DNA of 64,000 bases from contig NC_056727.1 of NCBI RefSeq assembly GCF_019279795.1, forward strand, positions 1,211,349,577 through 1,211,413,576, read 5' to 3'. This document shows, piece by piece, positions 21,255-33,018 of this stretch. The stretch comes from Protopterus annectens (Eukaryota > Chordata > Ceratodontiformes > Protopteridae). Position numbers and translations under genes: made by a program. The notes below the pieces were generated by a model. That model did not search any database. It was given only the letters and a program-made list of their open reading frames with translations, and was not told the origin of the DNA. The stretch's first letter is position 1, and each line of letters starts with the position of its first letter.

Positions 21255-21490
21255 TAGGTTCATAGGTAGGTACTAGGCTATCTGCCCGAGGGCATTTATA
21301 AGCCTAGCCAGAATGTATCGGCTTTCGCTGCCCCATTGATTAATTACCTGTGCCTCTGTCAAGCAGAGCCAATGAAGTGATCCCAGGGGTATATTTTCTC
21401 TTACCCAGCCACTCGTCAAGGTTTCTCTTGAAGAGCGTTAGTGAGGGGCTCTGCCTAATGTAGTTTGGAATTTTGTTCCAAAGCATGGGG
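21255..21490 (-). mobile_element. Older CR1, 3' segment (host of nested CR1)
   Basis: CR1 3' end (ATAGGTTCATAGG, CTAGGCTATCTGCC, AAGCCTAGCCAG) running to TTGTTCCAAAGCATGGGG. It stops where another CR1 3' end begins. The next expected CR1 bases reappear at about 26006, so this and 26006-28264 look like one element. Confidence 0.75.
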
Positions 21491-22052
21491 AGTTCATAGG
21501 TTGGTATTAGGCTATTGGCCCTAGGGCCTATACAAGCCTAGCCATAACAATTCTCTGTCTATTTCTTCCCACAACATCCACTTCCCTGGACCCCTGTCTA
21601 GCAGGGCGACTGACATGATCCCTGGGTGAATTTCCTTTCTCCCATCCAATTGTCAAGGTTCCTTTTGAAGAGGGCCAAGGAGGCGCTCTGCTTGACATGT
21701 ATGGGCAGTCTATTCCAGAGTCTGGGGAGTCTCTGGGTCAGGAACCTATCCCTCCAGCATGTTTTGTTTATTGTGATGACAAGGTTTAGATCCCTGGAGC
21801 ATGTGGTTCTGAGGGATTGGGATTAGTGTAGCATTTCAGCAGCTCTGGGTTTGACATGGCCTTGTATGTTAAGCAGAGATCACCTCCGAGTAGACGATAT
21901 GCGAAGAGTACAGCTGGAGTTTAAGACGGTCAGCATAGGGCATCTGCTTTAGGCCTGTGATTCTTTTAGTGAGGTATTTCTGCGGCCTTTCCAGTTGCTG
22001 CAGAGGTCTTGAGAGGTACATACCAAATGGGGCGTTTTATTCTATAATGGGT

Positions 22053-23577
22053 CTAATGAGAGAGGAGTACAGTGGGACAATGACCTCCTTTTTCTGGATG
22101 AAAATCCCTTAGTGATGAGGTGTGCCACATATAGAAGGATTTCCTAACTGTTGTGGTGATGTGGTTATTGAAGGTGAGACCACTGTCCACCTGTGTCCCT
22201 AAGTCTCTTATCACACTTTCGGTGTTTAGTGTACTGCCACCTATCTGGTAATTCACGGGTACATGTTTTTTTCCCCAGAGGGGATAACTGTATATTTCTT
22301 GGCATTGAGCTCGAGCCCATGGCTCTGGCACCAAGCATCTGTTTCTATAAGGCCCTTTTGTAGGGTATCCACATCATTTGGGGATTCAATAATGGCTCCC
22401 AGTTTGCAGTCATTTGCGAACTTTGTTAGCCAGAGTCCCTTAGTGTTGGCCTGTACATCAGAGAAGTAGATGCCAAACAAGAGAGAGGTCCCAGGACTGA
22501 ACCCGGAGGTACTCCACTTGTCGAACTGGATTTGGAGTCAGCAACCCATCGAGTGACGTAGGGATTAATGCCCAGCTTAGTAAGTTTACCTATGATTCCA
22601 GAGTGGGGGATGGTGTCAAAGACCTTGATGAGGTCCAGATAGGCTGTGTGGACCATCTTACCCTCATCCATGGCTCTGGAGACTGATTATCAGGTTCAGG
22701 AGACAAGATCGGCCCTTCACGAACCAAACTGGGTGGAGTCCAGTGTTTGAAGGTTGCCAGTATCTTTGTTTATAAGTTCCATGGCCTTGCAGATCAGGCT
22801 CGTCAGACTGATGGGGAGGTAGATCCTGGGATCCAAGGTGGAGTCCCCCTTGTGGAGTGGGATAACTGTAGCTGTGTGCCACTCGGTGGGCACAAAGCCT
22901 GAGGTGAGGGTATGATTAAACATGACACTTAGGTGAGGTGACAGTTCATTTTGTAGTTCATGTAGTACACAGCCCGGGATGTCATCTGGTCCCATGGATG
23001 CTGTATTCTTAGCTTTGGAAAGTGCGTTTTTTACCTGTGTGGCCGTTATTACTGGAATTTGTCAATCTTCTGATATTGAGATGGGCCACTTAGGGGTGAG
23101 AGGGAGTTAAAGTTGGCACTGAATCTGTCTGCCAGGATATTGGCAATATCCTTGGGATCAGTATATTTAATACCATTCTGTTGTAGCTCAGAGCAGATCC
23201 GAGCATTGCCATTTAGATTCTTGACATAGTAATAGAATGCCTTGTGGTTGTCATTGGAATCTTTGGCAATTTTATTTTCGTAACTAGCTTTGGAGGATTT
23301 TACGAGGGATCTCAGCTTCTTACCGAGGCTGGTAAGGGAATTTTTTGCATTGTGGGATTTTCCTCTTTTCTGCAACAGTTTCTTCTTTTTGTTGTAAAGT
23401 TTGTTTATGGCAGGGGACCACCAGATTAGCTTCCTTTTTTTTGGAGGAGAGCATCTTGGTTCTATTTGAGATAGCACGATTCATGCATGAGTGGATGTGC
23501 TCATACAGTGCCTTAGTGTAGGACTCAGCAGTCGAACTTTCAGTTCCCATCTGCATGGGTGTCATGAAGTTTGTCAC
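22053..23577 (-). pseudogene. CR1 ORF2 RT and linker (copy B)
   Basis: Carries the LINE reverse transcriptase in several frames. The linker block has KAFYYYVKNLNGNARICSEL and ADRFSANF. RT begins with NTASMGPDDIPGCVLHELQ; GFVPTEWHTATVIPLHKG, AYLDLIKVFDTIPHSGI (motif A, with Val for the usual Ala), TSGVPPGSVLGPL and motif C KFANDCKLG (22409-22420) follow. In motif C the FADD box reads FAND, so the first catalytic Asp is lost. The end has VNYQIGGSTLNTESVIRDL. At least four frameshifts and an internal loss around 22490-22540 are visible against the other copies. Confidence 0.88.
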
Positions 23578-23649
23578 TTCTGGAAGTTGGCTTTGGTGAA
23601 GTTTATGGAGGTTTCCTTACTGGGGAGTGGGGGTGGGTTGTGGATATTA

Positions 23650-24400
23650 AGGGTGATTAGCTTATGGTCTGACCTGACCAACAAGGGGGTGACCATAGAT
23701 GGTCTGACCTGACCAACAAGGGGGTGACCATAGATGTGGAGCATCGATTTCCCATGTTGGTAATTACCAGGTCTAGGATAGTGGAGCCCCTGGTGGAACT
23801 ATGGATTAGTTGATCCAGGGCATTGGAATTTATGAATTCCAAGAACCGTTGGGGCAAAGGTGTTGGTACCAAAGTATTTTTTCCCAGTTAATGGCAGGGT
23901 AGTTGAAATCATCCAGTATTAGGGTATTTGGTTGTATCTTAATATTTTCCAGTATGTTTAGAAAGGTGTAGTGCAAATCCTGGGGCATGGCGGGGGAATC
24001 TGTAGCAAGCTACAATTTGGATTGCAGTCTAACCTAGTGTTAGTTGCACCTGGAGAATTTCAGATGCATTCTGTTGGGCATCTAGCCTGGTGTGTGAATA
24101 TGGACACTCCTCCACCTTTAGTGCTTTGATCCTGGTTTGATGGCCGAGTGTGGTAAGAGTTGTAGCCTGGTATTGCAGATGTGCTCTCTGGAGCCATGAA
24201 CCAGGTCTCTGTTACCGCACAGATATCGATGTTCTCCATTTTTAGGAGTGCCTCGAGTGTGTGCATTTTGAGGTTTAGACTTCTAGTATTGAGTAGCATT
24301 ACATTCATATTTTGCATGCCTGTACCTATTACGGTGGTGGTTTTGTCCTTTGAAATTTGCCTAAAAAAAGGCACTATAGGTGGCAAGAGCCTTAGCCAGT
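23650..24400 (-). pseudogene. CR1 ORF2 APE-type endonuclease (copy B)
   Basis: The apurinic-like endonuclease that nicks target DNA. Seen on the minus strand: VMLLNTRSLNLKMHTLEALL and IDICAVTETWF, which supply the conserved Asn and Glu; then GGGVSIF, a damaged middle, LEFINSNALDQLIHSSTRG and LDLVITNMG. The final RSDH-type block is duplicated because of a 35-bp tandem repeat at 23664-23733. Frame changes near 24070 and 23880 inactivate it. Confidence 0.85.
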
Positions 24401-24447
24401 AACCTGAATCCAAGGGGCGACAGGTGCAGACCATCTCTGGCAAAGCA

Positions 24448-25313
24448 TCATGGTCTGTCGATCATGTCGTCCCAGGCCGGCAGATACTGGATCCCCTTTG
24501 AATGACACCAGAAGATTAGCCAATTGTTGAAGTCAATCATTTTGTCCTTATATTGTGGTCTCATTCTGGGTGAAGGCAGGATGCTACTCAAGGGTAGGGT
24601 CATACCTGCCTGGGCCACATGATCCGAGAGCTCTTCCATGTCTCTTTTCATGTAATCCACGGGAGGTACATAAAGTCATTCACTCCAACATGGACAATGA
24701 CAGAGTCATATTTGTACTTGTTGTGGAGTGACTTAGTGCATGCATTGTGTGGCAGATCCTGGCACCTGACAGGCAGCTGACTGTAATTTTCTCAGCCTGG
24801 TGAGTGGGACATCAGTGTGCCTAACTTGACTAAAGTGTGTTGCTGGATGGCACACTGGTGTTGTGAGCTATGTGACACTTTGGTTGTGACTGGTGTTTGT
24901 TTGCATTTCAGCTTTGGAGGTCCTTGTTGCTTGGGCAGGTTACAGTTAAGGGCCTCCGCATATGTGGATTTAGTGTTGCTATCAGTGGGTGTTGGTGGTG
25001 CAAGTTTAGAAGGGCTATGTGTTGCCTCAGGTGTAGTGCGGGTGTTAATCTTCTCCTCTTGACTGTCTAGCACAATCTTGGGTGGATAGAGCTTTGCTTC
25101 TAGTTTAGCTATTTAAGTGCATCTCTCACAGGTTGTAGTGTTGGGTGGTAGGAGGAGAGAATTGTCTGTGTACATGAGGCAATTGCTGCATTGTCCCAGT
25201 ATGCCCAGATTCACCAGGTGGACAGGAGAAATCACCGGAAGCGGACCCTTGGACATGCCTGGTTTGGTGCTTTTTTTGAAAAGTACAGGAGCTGTTTTCC
25301 CTTCCCTTAGCAT
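24448..25313 (-). pseudogene. CR1 ORF1: zinc-finger-like region and SGNH esterase (copy B)
   Basis: ORF1 of CR1. The N-terminal part has QCSNCLMYTDN and TTTCERC, two CxxC pairs (zinc-finger-like), then a KLEAKL helix and a Pro/Lys/Gln-rich linker. The C-terminal part is an SGNH/GDSL-type esterase: the usual GDS serine block is missing here (a short deletion near 24830), while LDYMKRDMEELSDHVAQAGM and IQYLPAWDDM remain. The esterase domain is a known CR1-clade feature, and a role in RNP or membrane association has been suggested. Frameshifts are near 24790 and 24665. Confidence 0.8.
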
Positions 25314-26005
25314 GGTACTTTGCAGTTATAGGCTGTTTAGTGCCTATGATTAATTTCTCCTTATTAATAAAGGAGAGTTGAGTGCTTGCATCAGTGCTTT
25401 CCAGCAGGTATTAGAGCAAGTGCTAGTTACAGGGATGCTTAAAGGTAAGATGAAAAAAATGATTTATCCTAAAGTTAGATGTGAAAGTAGGTAACTTAAG
25501 GTTTAAGTTTTAGTGGAGAGTCACTATTTTTAAAACAGCAAGATAGATTGAAATGGGGTGATTACTTTTGTATTCCGGTACTATGGAATACAGTAGGATG
25601 GCCAATAAATTTAAATAGTTGAAGGAGAGTGATTTCACAAAATGATAATTTTGTGCTTACTCACACAACCCAGTGAAAGCAGAGAGGAAATGAGATATAT
25701 GGTCAAATTAACATAAGAGGCAGGCAACTAGAAAGACAGTGGTATTTAAAGAACAGAATAGTAACAGGGTGGGTACGTGGGGAAAAAATTCTGCCTGACT
25801 TTGGTCTCTTTTGAAGTTTTAATATGCAGTTAAAAGCAGGATACAAGTGAAACGCAGGATACAAGTGAAACACAAAGTAAAGAAAACAAATCACAGTATT
25901 CAAAATATAAACAGGCAATAAACTAATACAAAATACAACAAATAAAAAGCAAACTAGCCTTTCCTTCACAGCAAAGTGTAGCAGAGTCTGGGTGAGACTT
26001 TCTAA

Positions 26006-28264
26006 TAAAGTCCCTCTACTCTGTGACAGGAGTCTAGCCCTCCAGCATGTTCTATTTATTGTTGTGGCAAGGTTTAGCTCACTAGAGTGTGTGGCTCGCA
26101 GTGACTTGGATTTCTTTAGGTGGAGCATGTCCATCAATTCTAAGTTGGACATGGCTTTGTAAGTCAGGCAGAGATCACCTCTGAGTAAAGAGATATGCCA
26201 CTGAGTACAGCCAGAGTTTTTTCAGTTGGGCTGCATAGGACATATGTTTGAAGCCAGTAATCCTCTTGGTGAGGTACTTTTGTGGTCTTTCCAGCTGTTG
26301 GAAGTGTCTTGTGAGGTACATCCCAAATGGGGCATTGTACTCTATGATGGGTCTGATGGGCGATGAGTAGAGGGGTACCATAACCTCTGTTTCTAGATGC
26401 GAACCCTTTAGTAATTAGATGGGCCACACAGAAGGATTTTCTAACTACTTTGGCAATATGATTGTCAAAGGAGAGATTACTATCTACCTGGGTCTCCAGA
26501 TCACTTATTACCTCTTCTGTATTAAGGGGGCTGCCACCTATGTGGTAATTCGTGGGTGTTTTGTTTTTCCCAAATGGGATGACTATGCATTGTTTGGCAT
26601 TTAGCATGAGGCCATGATTTTGACACCAGGTATCCGTCTCAGTAAGGCCCTTTTGGAGGATGTCCGTGTCAGCCGAAGAGTCAATTATGGCTCTCAGTAA
26701 TCAGTGAACTTGGTTAGACATAGTCCTCCTGTGTTTGCCGGGTTAGACATAGTCCTCCTGTGTTTGCCTGTACTTCTGAGAAGTATATGCCGAACAGTAG
26801 GGGTCCCAGGACCAAGCCTTGTGGGACACCACTTGTGACTGGTTTAGAGTCGGAACTGTAGCCTGCTATTCTTACCATGTGAGTTCTGTCTGTAAGCCAG
26901 TTGGCAACCCATCTCATGACGTAGGGGTTTATGTTCAGGCTGAGTTTTTCTGTAATACCTGAGTGGGGAATGGTGTCAAAAGCCTGGTCGAGGTCAAGGT
27001 AGGCTGTGTGAACCACCTTTCCATCATCTATGGCCTTGGTGACTGTCTCAAAGTCAACCAGGTTTAGTAAGCATGATGTGCCCTTAAAGCCAAACTGGGT
27101 TAGGTCAAGTGTTCAGAGGTTCCCAATGTCTTTGTTAATGAGTTCCATGATGATGCGCACCATAGCCTTGCAGACCAGGCTAGTCAGGCTTATGGGGCAA
27201 TAGTTACCAGGGTCAGTTGTGGCCCCACCTTTGTGGAGCGGAATAATCACTGCTGTGTGCCATTCTATGGGCACGTAGCCTGTGGAGAGGCTGTGGTTGA
27301 ACAGTGCGTTTAGGTGGGGGGGCGAGTTCATTCTGTAGTTCGTGCAAGACGCAGCCTGGGAAACCATCTGGCCCCATTGATGCTGTGTTTTTGGCTTTTG
27401 AAAGGGCTATTTTCACCTGTGCGTTTGCGATTTCCAGGACACTACACTTTTCTGGTACTGTTGTGGGCCCTTTTGGGGGTGAGAGGGGGATGAAGTTTGC
27501 ACTGAATCTGCCAGGATGTTGGCAAGATCAGCAGGTTCAGTATATTTTGTGCTATTTTGCACTAGCTCAGTGCATATCTGTGTGAGTTGCCACTTAGATT
27601 CTTAACATAGCTAAAGAAGGCTTTGTGGTTATCTTTTGAATCCTTGGCTATTTTTCTTTCGAAGTTAGCCTTGGATGATTTTATGAGGGACCTTAGTTTC
27701 TTACGGATACTGATAGGGAGGTCTTTCCTTCTTGGGATTTGCTTTTTTTTCTGAACTAGTTTCCTCCTTCTGTTGTATAGCCTGTTTATGGAAGGGGTCC
27801 ACCAGACTGGTTTACTTATCTTAGAGGAGTGAAGTCTTGGTTTTGCTAGGGATGGCATGATCCATGCATGCTTTTAGATGCTCATAGAGTGCATTTGTAA
27901 AGGTTTCTGCATCTTGGGCAGCGTTATCCTTTAGTGTGGGGGCCGGGAAACTTACTGCATCTGTCTTAAGTAAGGTGAAGTTTGCTTTAGAAAAGTTTTT
28001 TTTACTGTGGTTTCCTTAGTTGGGGGTGGTGGTGGGAGGTGGACATCCAGAGTGATTAGTTTATGGTCTGATCTAACCAGTGATGGGTTGACCTCCAGTG
28101 TGGAACACTGGTCGCCCATGTTGGTGATGACCAGGTCCAGGCCCAATGTGTTTTCACCTCTGGTAGGGGAGTTTACCAGCTGATCCAGGGTGTTTGGAGT
28201 TAATGAATTCCAGGAAGAGCTGGGCCTGGGAGTTTGTACTCTAGTATCTTTCCCAGTTAATGGT
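26006..28264 (-). mobile_element. Older CR1, remaining segment (RT, linker, EN end)
   Basis: Continues the CR1 that begins at 21255. Toward higher coordinates: ELMDMLHLKKSKS and TINRTCWR (26130-26020), QLERPQKYLTKRI, VTSGVPQGLVLGPLLFGIYF (about 26790-26850), motif A LDQAFDTIPHSGI, YVPIEWHTAVIIPLHKGG, NTASMGPDGFPGCV, the linker with KVWWTPSINRLYNRRRK-type residues and the EN C-terminus LDLVITNMGD. Motif C is damaged (KFTDY then a stop, 26697-26708). A 29-bp tandem duplication at 26712-26768 adds a frame change. It is 5'-truncated near 28264. Confidence 0.82.
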
Positions 28265-28425
28265 AATACACTGAAGAAGGCCATTGGGTCAAAACCATTT
28301 TAGTGTATTTTTTTTACACCAATATGTTTATTGAATGTTAAGTGATTAAAAAAATATGATGAACCTCTCATCGGAGCACTGGCCATTTTTTGGTGTTTGG
28401 TTATTTGAGTATTTTGGCTGTTGCA
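28265..28425 (+). repeat. Dispersed repeat with hammerhead-like core, copy 2
   Basis: Plus-strand copy of the 20675-20826 unit: CACTGAAGAAGGCCATTGGG, then CAAAACC, TTTAGTGTATTTTTTTTACA and the ATATGATGAACCTCTCAT segment. Confidence 0.7.
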
Positions 28426-29569
28426 CTTGCCTTACATGCGGAAGCTCTTAGTGCCGACATAAAATTTAAATGGGCCTATAATATTCTGGATCTGAAGGCT
28501 CTTTACCCTCCTTAGAACAACATTTTGGTGGCTATATTACCTAAAAATACTCGTTTTAAAATTATAATAAACAAGAATATTCCAGTCATTTAATTTTCTT
28601 CCCTACTAAAACTTCCAAATTTCCACAGAATCAATACCTGCTCCTAGAGGCTCTTCCTGTTAAAATAGCAGTGTACAAATCAAATAAATGTTATTCCTTT
28701 CCATCGTAGATATTAGTTGTTGGGCCTTATCTTCTAAGTTTGGCATATCTAACTATTCCGTAATATTTCCATGTGTGCCTTTTACTGGGTTCATCATTTC
28801 TTTGCTTTATACAAATTTCAACAATTTCCAAAAAATCTTAGTACCTCTATAGGAACTCTGATTTTTGCCATACATTTCACATTTGGCTAGTACCACAAAT
28901 CTGTTATTATTGCCTTTCTCCCGCTACTAAAATCACCAATAGAACACCTCTTTTAAAATTAGCATTACACAATAACTGCTCATTGCTATTCAAAAATGAG
29001 CACGCTGAGCAGACAGCCCAACTAGCATTCCCATTGTTAATCAAGCATATACCAATAGAAAGAAGTCCAGTCACTGCACAGCTAGTGTTTCTATGGGAAT
29101 ATGCACCATCATGCTTGTAACCTTTTCCATGAAAGAAAACTGCTCTTAAAAAATAAGCTGAAAGTCTGCTCCATGCAGCAGGTTACAAAAGTATAAAAAT
29201 TAAAAATGCTCAGCTTTCCATGCTGGGAACTTTACTGGATAAGGAAGTGTGAACATTTTACAGGAAGTGTGAGCATTTTACAGGAAGTGTGAGCATTTTA
29301 CAGCTACACAGCCTAAACAAGATGGGATTCATCAGCCTTCTGAAGGAACTGCACAACTTCCACTTGTATACCATACAACTAGGAATATGTTACAGAATGT
29401 TTATGTAACAAACAAACACTTAACTAGGTAAGCCCCACTAAATCCTAATATAAAGGAGGGAACAGAACCTACAAAGGCACAACAATGCCAATGCCATTAC
29501 TGCAGGGGACACACTGGATGCAATTGCCTGAAGCTGTACTTTGGTGCTCATTAGTTTTAGAGGGTCTAT
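28426..29569. other. Non-coding, AT-rich stretch
   Basis: No domain or ORF of note. Contains a three-copy 20-bp tandem repeat at 29243-29302. Confidence 0.45.
29243..29302. repeat. Three tandem copies of a 20-bp unit
   Basis: Unit GGAAGTGTGAGCATTTTACA; the first copy differs at one base. Confidence 0.95.
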
Positions 29570-31210
29570 GAAGATTTATTTATTTCTTACATTTGTTTAC
29601 CGGGTGATATCCAGCTGGGCCAGAAGCCCATTTTCAGTGGAGACCCAGGGAGAAGAGCTCCGGGTATACAGTTACAGAAACTAATACTAAACATACCAAC
29701 AATAATGGCAGAAAATACTGCTAGTGACACTAATATTACTACAATACCAAGAGTACTGGCAAAAAAAATTATTGCGTTGGAGGCAGAGTAACAGTGTAAT
29801 TAAACGGATAATATTAATTACTGTCAGAGACAAATAGAGCAGCAGGTTAACAGAAATGCATGGATATACAGTGATTTTGGAGACCATATTGTATACAGGA
29901 CATATAAACAGGGATAGATGATGAGGTTACAAATACAAGATCAGTAAGATTGTCTAGGACCAAAATCTAGCTGCTGACAGAAAATTGAAGAATTTAGCTA
30001 GGTGGTAAGAACAGAAGCCACAGGGTTATGAGCTCAAGATTAGAAGGAGCAGAACTGGGAGATATATAGTCAGGGAGTGGGTAGACTTAGCCAGGAGTAT
30101 GGCAGGTGCAAAACCAATGATTTGCTAGATGTTCTTTTAGGAGTTGTTTGAACTCATGCTAGTTAGGATTATTTGCTATGGTTTGAGGAAGTGTTCCAGA
30201 GCTTGGCAATTTTATAAGCATAGAGGGAGGTGCCATGGGAGTTGTGGGGTTGAATTGCCTTTAGCATTAGGTTTATTAGAAGATCTAAATGATCCAAGAT
30301 TTTCATTGGGTTGATTTACTTTAGAAAGTGCAAGGCAATCATTGGGTGGGTAGATAATTTTGTGGGCTATGGTCAGCTGGTTGAGTGCTAGGAGGTTAGG
30401 GAGTTCTAGCCAGTTCAGTTGGGAAAATACGGTGCAGTAGTGGGTTCTATATGGGTGTCCTGTGGCAAATTTAGCAATTTTGTTGTACCAGGATTCTAGG
30501 TTATTTAGATCAGTGTTTTGCAGGTTAGTAAATATTTGGGATCCAAAAAGGACGGTGGAAAGTAGTTGTGAGTGGGCAGTGGCTAGTCTGGCACTTTCTG
30601 TAAGGTATCGTTTGGCTCTATACGGGGTGCATAGTTTGGAGTGGAATTTTTTGATAGTGAGTGAAATGTGCCTGTTAAATCTTAGGTTATCATCTATTGT
30701 TATGCCCAGATGTTTGGTTTGGCTTGTGGGTTGTATCTTGGTTCCATTTGAGGAGGCTGGTGTGATTTGGGTTTGTTATTTCTGAAGATCATTAGTTTTG
30801 TTTGGGTTTAGAATAAGTTGCTGTTTTATGAGGTATTTTTCTATACCTTGAAAAGAAGTTTGCATTTTTATTTGGAGCTCCTGGAGAGTGGGGGCTGAGC
30901 ATGCAAGTGTGGAATAGTCAGCGTACTGGACAATGGAGGCTAGTTGCGTTGCAGAGCTGAGGTGATATGTAAATATTGTAAAGAGGAGAGGGCCTAGAAT
31001 GGAACCTTGGGGGACCCCAACAGAGAAGCGGAGTAGGGGGAAAAGGCCATTTTCCCCATTTGGTAGCTTGCTGTTGGTTGGAAAGTTTGCTTTGGAGCAG
31101 ATTAACTAAAGGCCGTAGGTTGAGAGTTTGTTGAGAAGTATTTGGTGGGATATGGCGTCAACAGCTTTTGACATATCAAGGAAAATTTAGGAGACAAGTT
31201 GGCCTTCATT
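29570..31210 (-). mobile_element. LINE-X copy, 5'-truncated
   Basis: Second clear copy of the 8.6-10.5 kb family. The 3' tail (TTACATTTGTTTACCGGG...GGGAGAAGAGCTCC in plus orientation) is at about 29580-29665. On the minus strand RT shows FLDMSKAVDAISHQILLNKL, SVGVPQGSILGPLLFTIF and YADY at 30914-30925, where YADD is expected. LGITIDDNLRFNRHIS and the C-terminal block KIAKFATGHPYRTHYC then LNWLELPNLL follow. The second catalytic Asp of motif C is replaced by Tyr. It abuts a CR1 3' end at 31211. Confidence 0.8.
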
Positions 31211-33018
31211 TATAGGTTCAAAGGCGTGTACTAGGGCAATGGCCCTGGAGCCTTTACAAGCCTAGCCCATAGGATTACCCTGGCATCGTGCCACCCGACC
31301 TTAGTTCCTAGTGCCACTGGAGTGATCCCTGGGGTGAATTTTCTATTTCCCAGTCAATCATCAAAATTTCTCTTGAAGAGGGCCAGTGAGGTGCTCTGCT
31401 TGACATGTATGGGACAGTCTCTGGGTTATGGAACCTGTCCCTCCAGCATGTTCTGTTGATTGTGGTAATGAGGCTGAGGTCTCTGGGGTTATGGAACCTG
31501 TCCCTCCAGCATGTTCTGTTGATTGTGGTAATGAGGCTGAGGTCTCTGGAGCATGTTGTGTGGAGGGATTGGGATTTCTTTAGATGTAGCATTTCTAACA
31601 GGGCTGGATCAGACATGTCTTTGTAAGTCAAGCAGAGATAGCCTCCAAGTAGGAGATACGAGACAAAATAGTTGGGAGTTTTTTTGTCTGTCCATATAGG
31701 ACATGATTTTAGGTACTTTTGCGGCCTCTCCAGTTGTTGCAGGTGTCTAGTGAGATACATGCCAAATGGGGCATTGTAGTGACTGGCCTAATGAGGGAAG
31801 AGTAGAGGGAGACAGTGACCTCTTTTTTTCTGGATGCAAAACCCTTAGTAATGAGATGTGCCACATAGGACTTTCTGACTACAGTGACAACGTAGTGGTC
31901 AAAAGAAGGGTTGCTGTCAACCTGTGTTTCCAGATCTCTTATAGTGCCTTCTGTGTTTAGTGGACTACCATCAATGTGGTTATTCAGGGGAACTGTTTTC
32001 TTTTCCCAAAGGGGGATGACGACATTTTTTGGCACGGAGCTTAAGGCCATGGTTCTGACACCAGTCGTTGGTCTCATTGAGGCCTTTCTGTAGGATGTCA
32101 CACTTGGGGAGTTAATAATAGCTCCCAACTTGGAATCATCTGCAAACTCTGTCAGTCAGAGTCCCTTCATGTTGGCCTGGACTTCAGAGAAGTAGATGAC
32201 AAAACATCAGAGGACCCAGGACTGAATCCTGTGGGACTCCACTCGTGACTAGTCAGCAGTCTGACTTGGAGTCAACTACTTTCACACTGTGGGTTCTGTG
32301 AGCCAGTTTTCAATCTACCTAGTGATACCAACCCTAGCTTAGTGAGTTTTTTCTAGGATTTCTGAGTGGGGAAAAGACATTGGCCAGATCAAGGTAGGCT
32401 GTATGAACCACCTTGCCTTCAGCCACAGATCAGGTGACTGACTCAACTGACTTGACTCAAAGAAATTGACCAAGTTGAGCAGGCATGATCTACCCTTCAC
32501 AAAGCCAAACTGTGTAGGATCCAGAGTTTGGAGATTCACTATATCCTTGTTTATTAGGTCCATGATGATGTGTTCCATAGCTTTGCATATCTGACTCATC
32601 AGGCTAATGGGGCGATAATTCCCGTGGTCTCTAGTTGGTCCTCATTTGTGGAGAGGGATGACTGTAGCAGTGTGCCATTTGGTAGGAACAAAGCCTGAGG
32701 TGAGGCTGTGATTGAACAGGGCACACAGGTGAGGTGCCAGTTCACTCTGTAGTTCATGTAGAACACAACCAGGGATATTGTCAGGTCCCATAGAAGCTGT
32801 ATTCTTGGCCTTGGACAGTGCTATTTTAACCTGTGCAGCAGTTATACTGGGTGCCTGGCAATCTACTGGTATTGTGATTGGTCCTTTGGGGGAGGGGTAA
32901 AGTTAGCAGAGAATCTGTCAGCCAGTATATTGCCAATATCTGTTGGCTTGGTATAGGAGGTAACATTGTGTAGTAGCTCAGAGCAAATCTGGGTATTGCC
33001 GTGGAGATTCTTTACACA
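31211..33018 (-). mobile_element. CR1 copy F, 3' segment (split by plus-strand CR1)
   Basis: Minus-strand CR1. The 3' end TATAGGTTC and AAGCCTAGCCC is at 31211-31270. RT C-terminus with YLTRHLQQLERPQKYL, an intact motif C FADDSKLG at 32135-32146, a TQFGFVKGRSCLLNLV block and the linker KNLHGNTQICSEL follow. It stops at 33018 and resumes at 36601. A 62-63-bp tandem duplication lies at 31417-31549. Confidence 0.85.
31308..33018 (-). pseudogene. CR1 ORF2 RT region (copy F)
   Basis: RT of copy F, broken into many frames. From the C terminus upward: DMSDPALLEMLHLKKSQS, a duplicated RTCWRDRF segment caused by the tandem duplication, the PLNNHIDGSPLNTEGTIRDL block, FADD motif C, a shortened GVPQG region, KAMEHIIMDLINKDI and the TQFGFVKGRSCLLNL block. 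Motif C is intact, unlike most CR1 copies in this window, but motif A and GVPQG are eroded and stops are frequent. Confidence 0.75.

Larger units (their letters stand above)
21491..26005 (-). mobile_element. Nearly full-length CR1 inserted in an older CR1
   Basis: A minus-strand CR1 of about 4.5 kb. The 3' end at 21491 has GTTCATAGG and the AAGCCTAGCC block. ORF2 RT (22050-23050), linker (23050-23580), endonuclease (23650-24400), ORF1 esterase and zinc-finger-like region (24448-25313) and a 5' untranslated region follow toward higher coordinates. The 5' boundary is inferred from where the older CR1 resumes. Confidence 0.75.

Noticed and set aside
29243..29302. CRISPR-like direct repeats
   Set aside because: The three 20-bp units are directly adjacent with no spacers.
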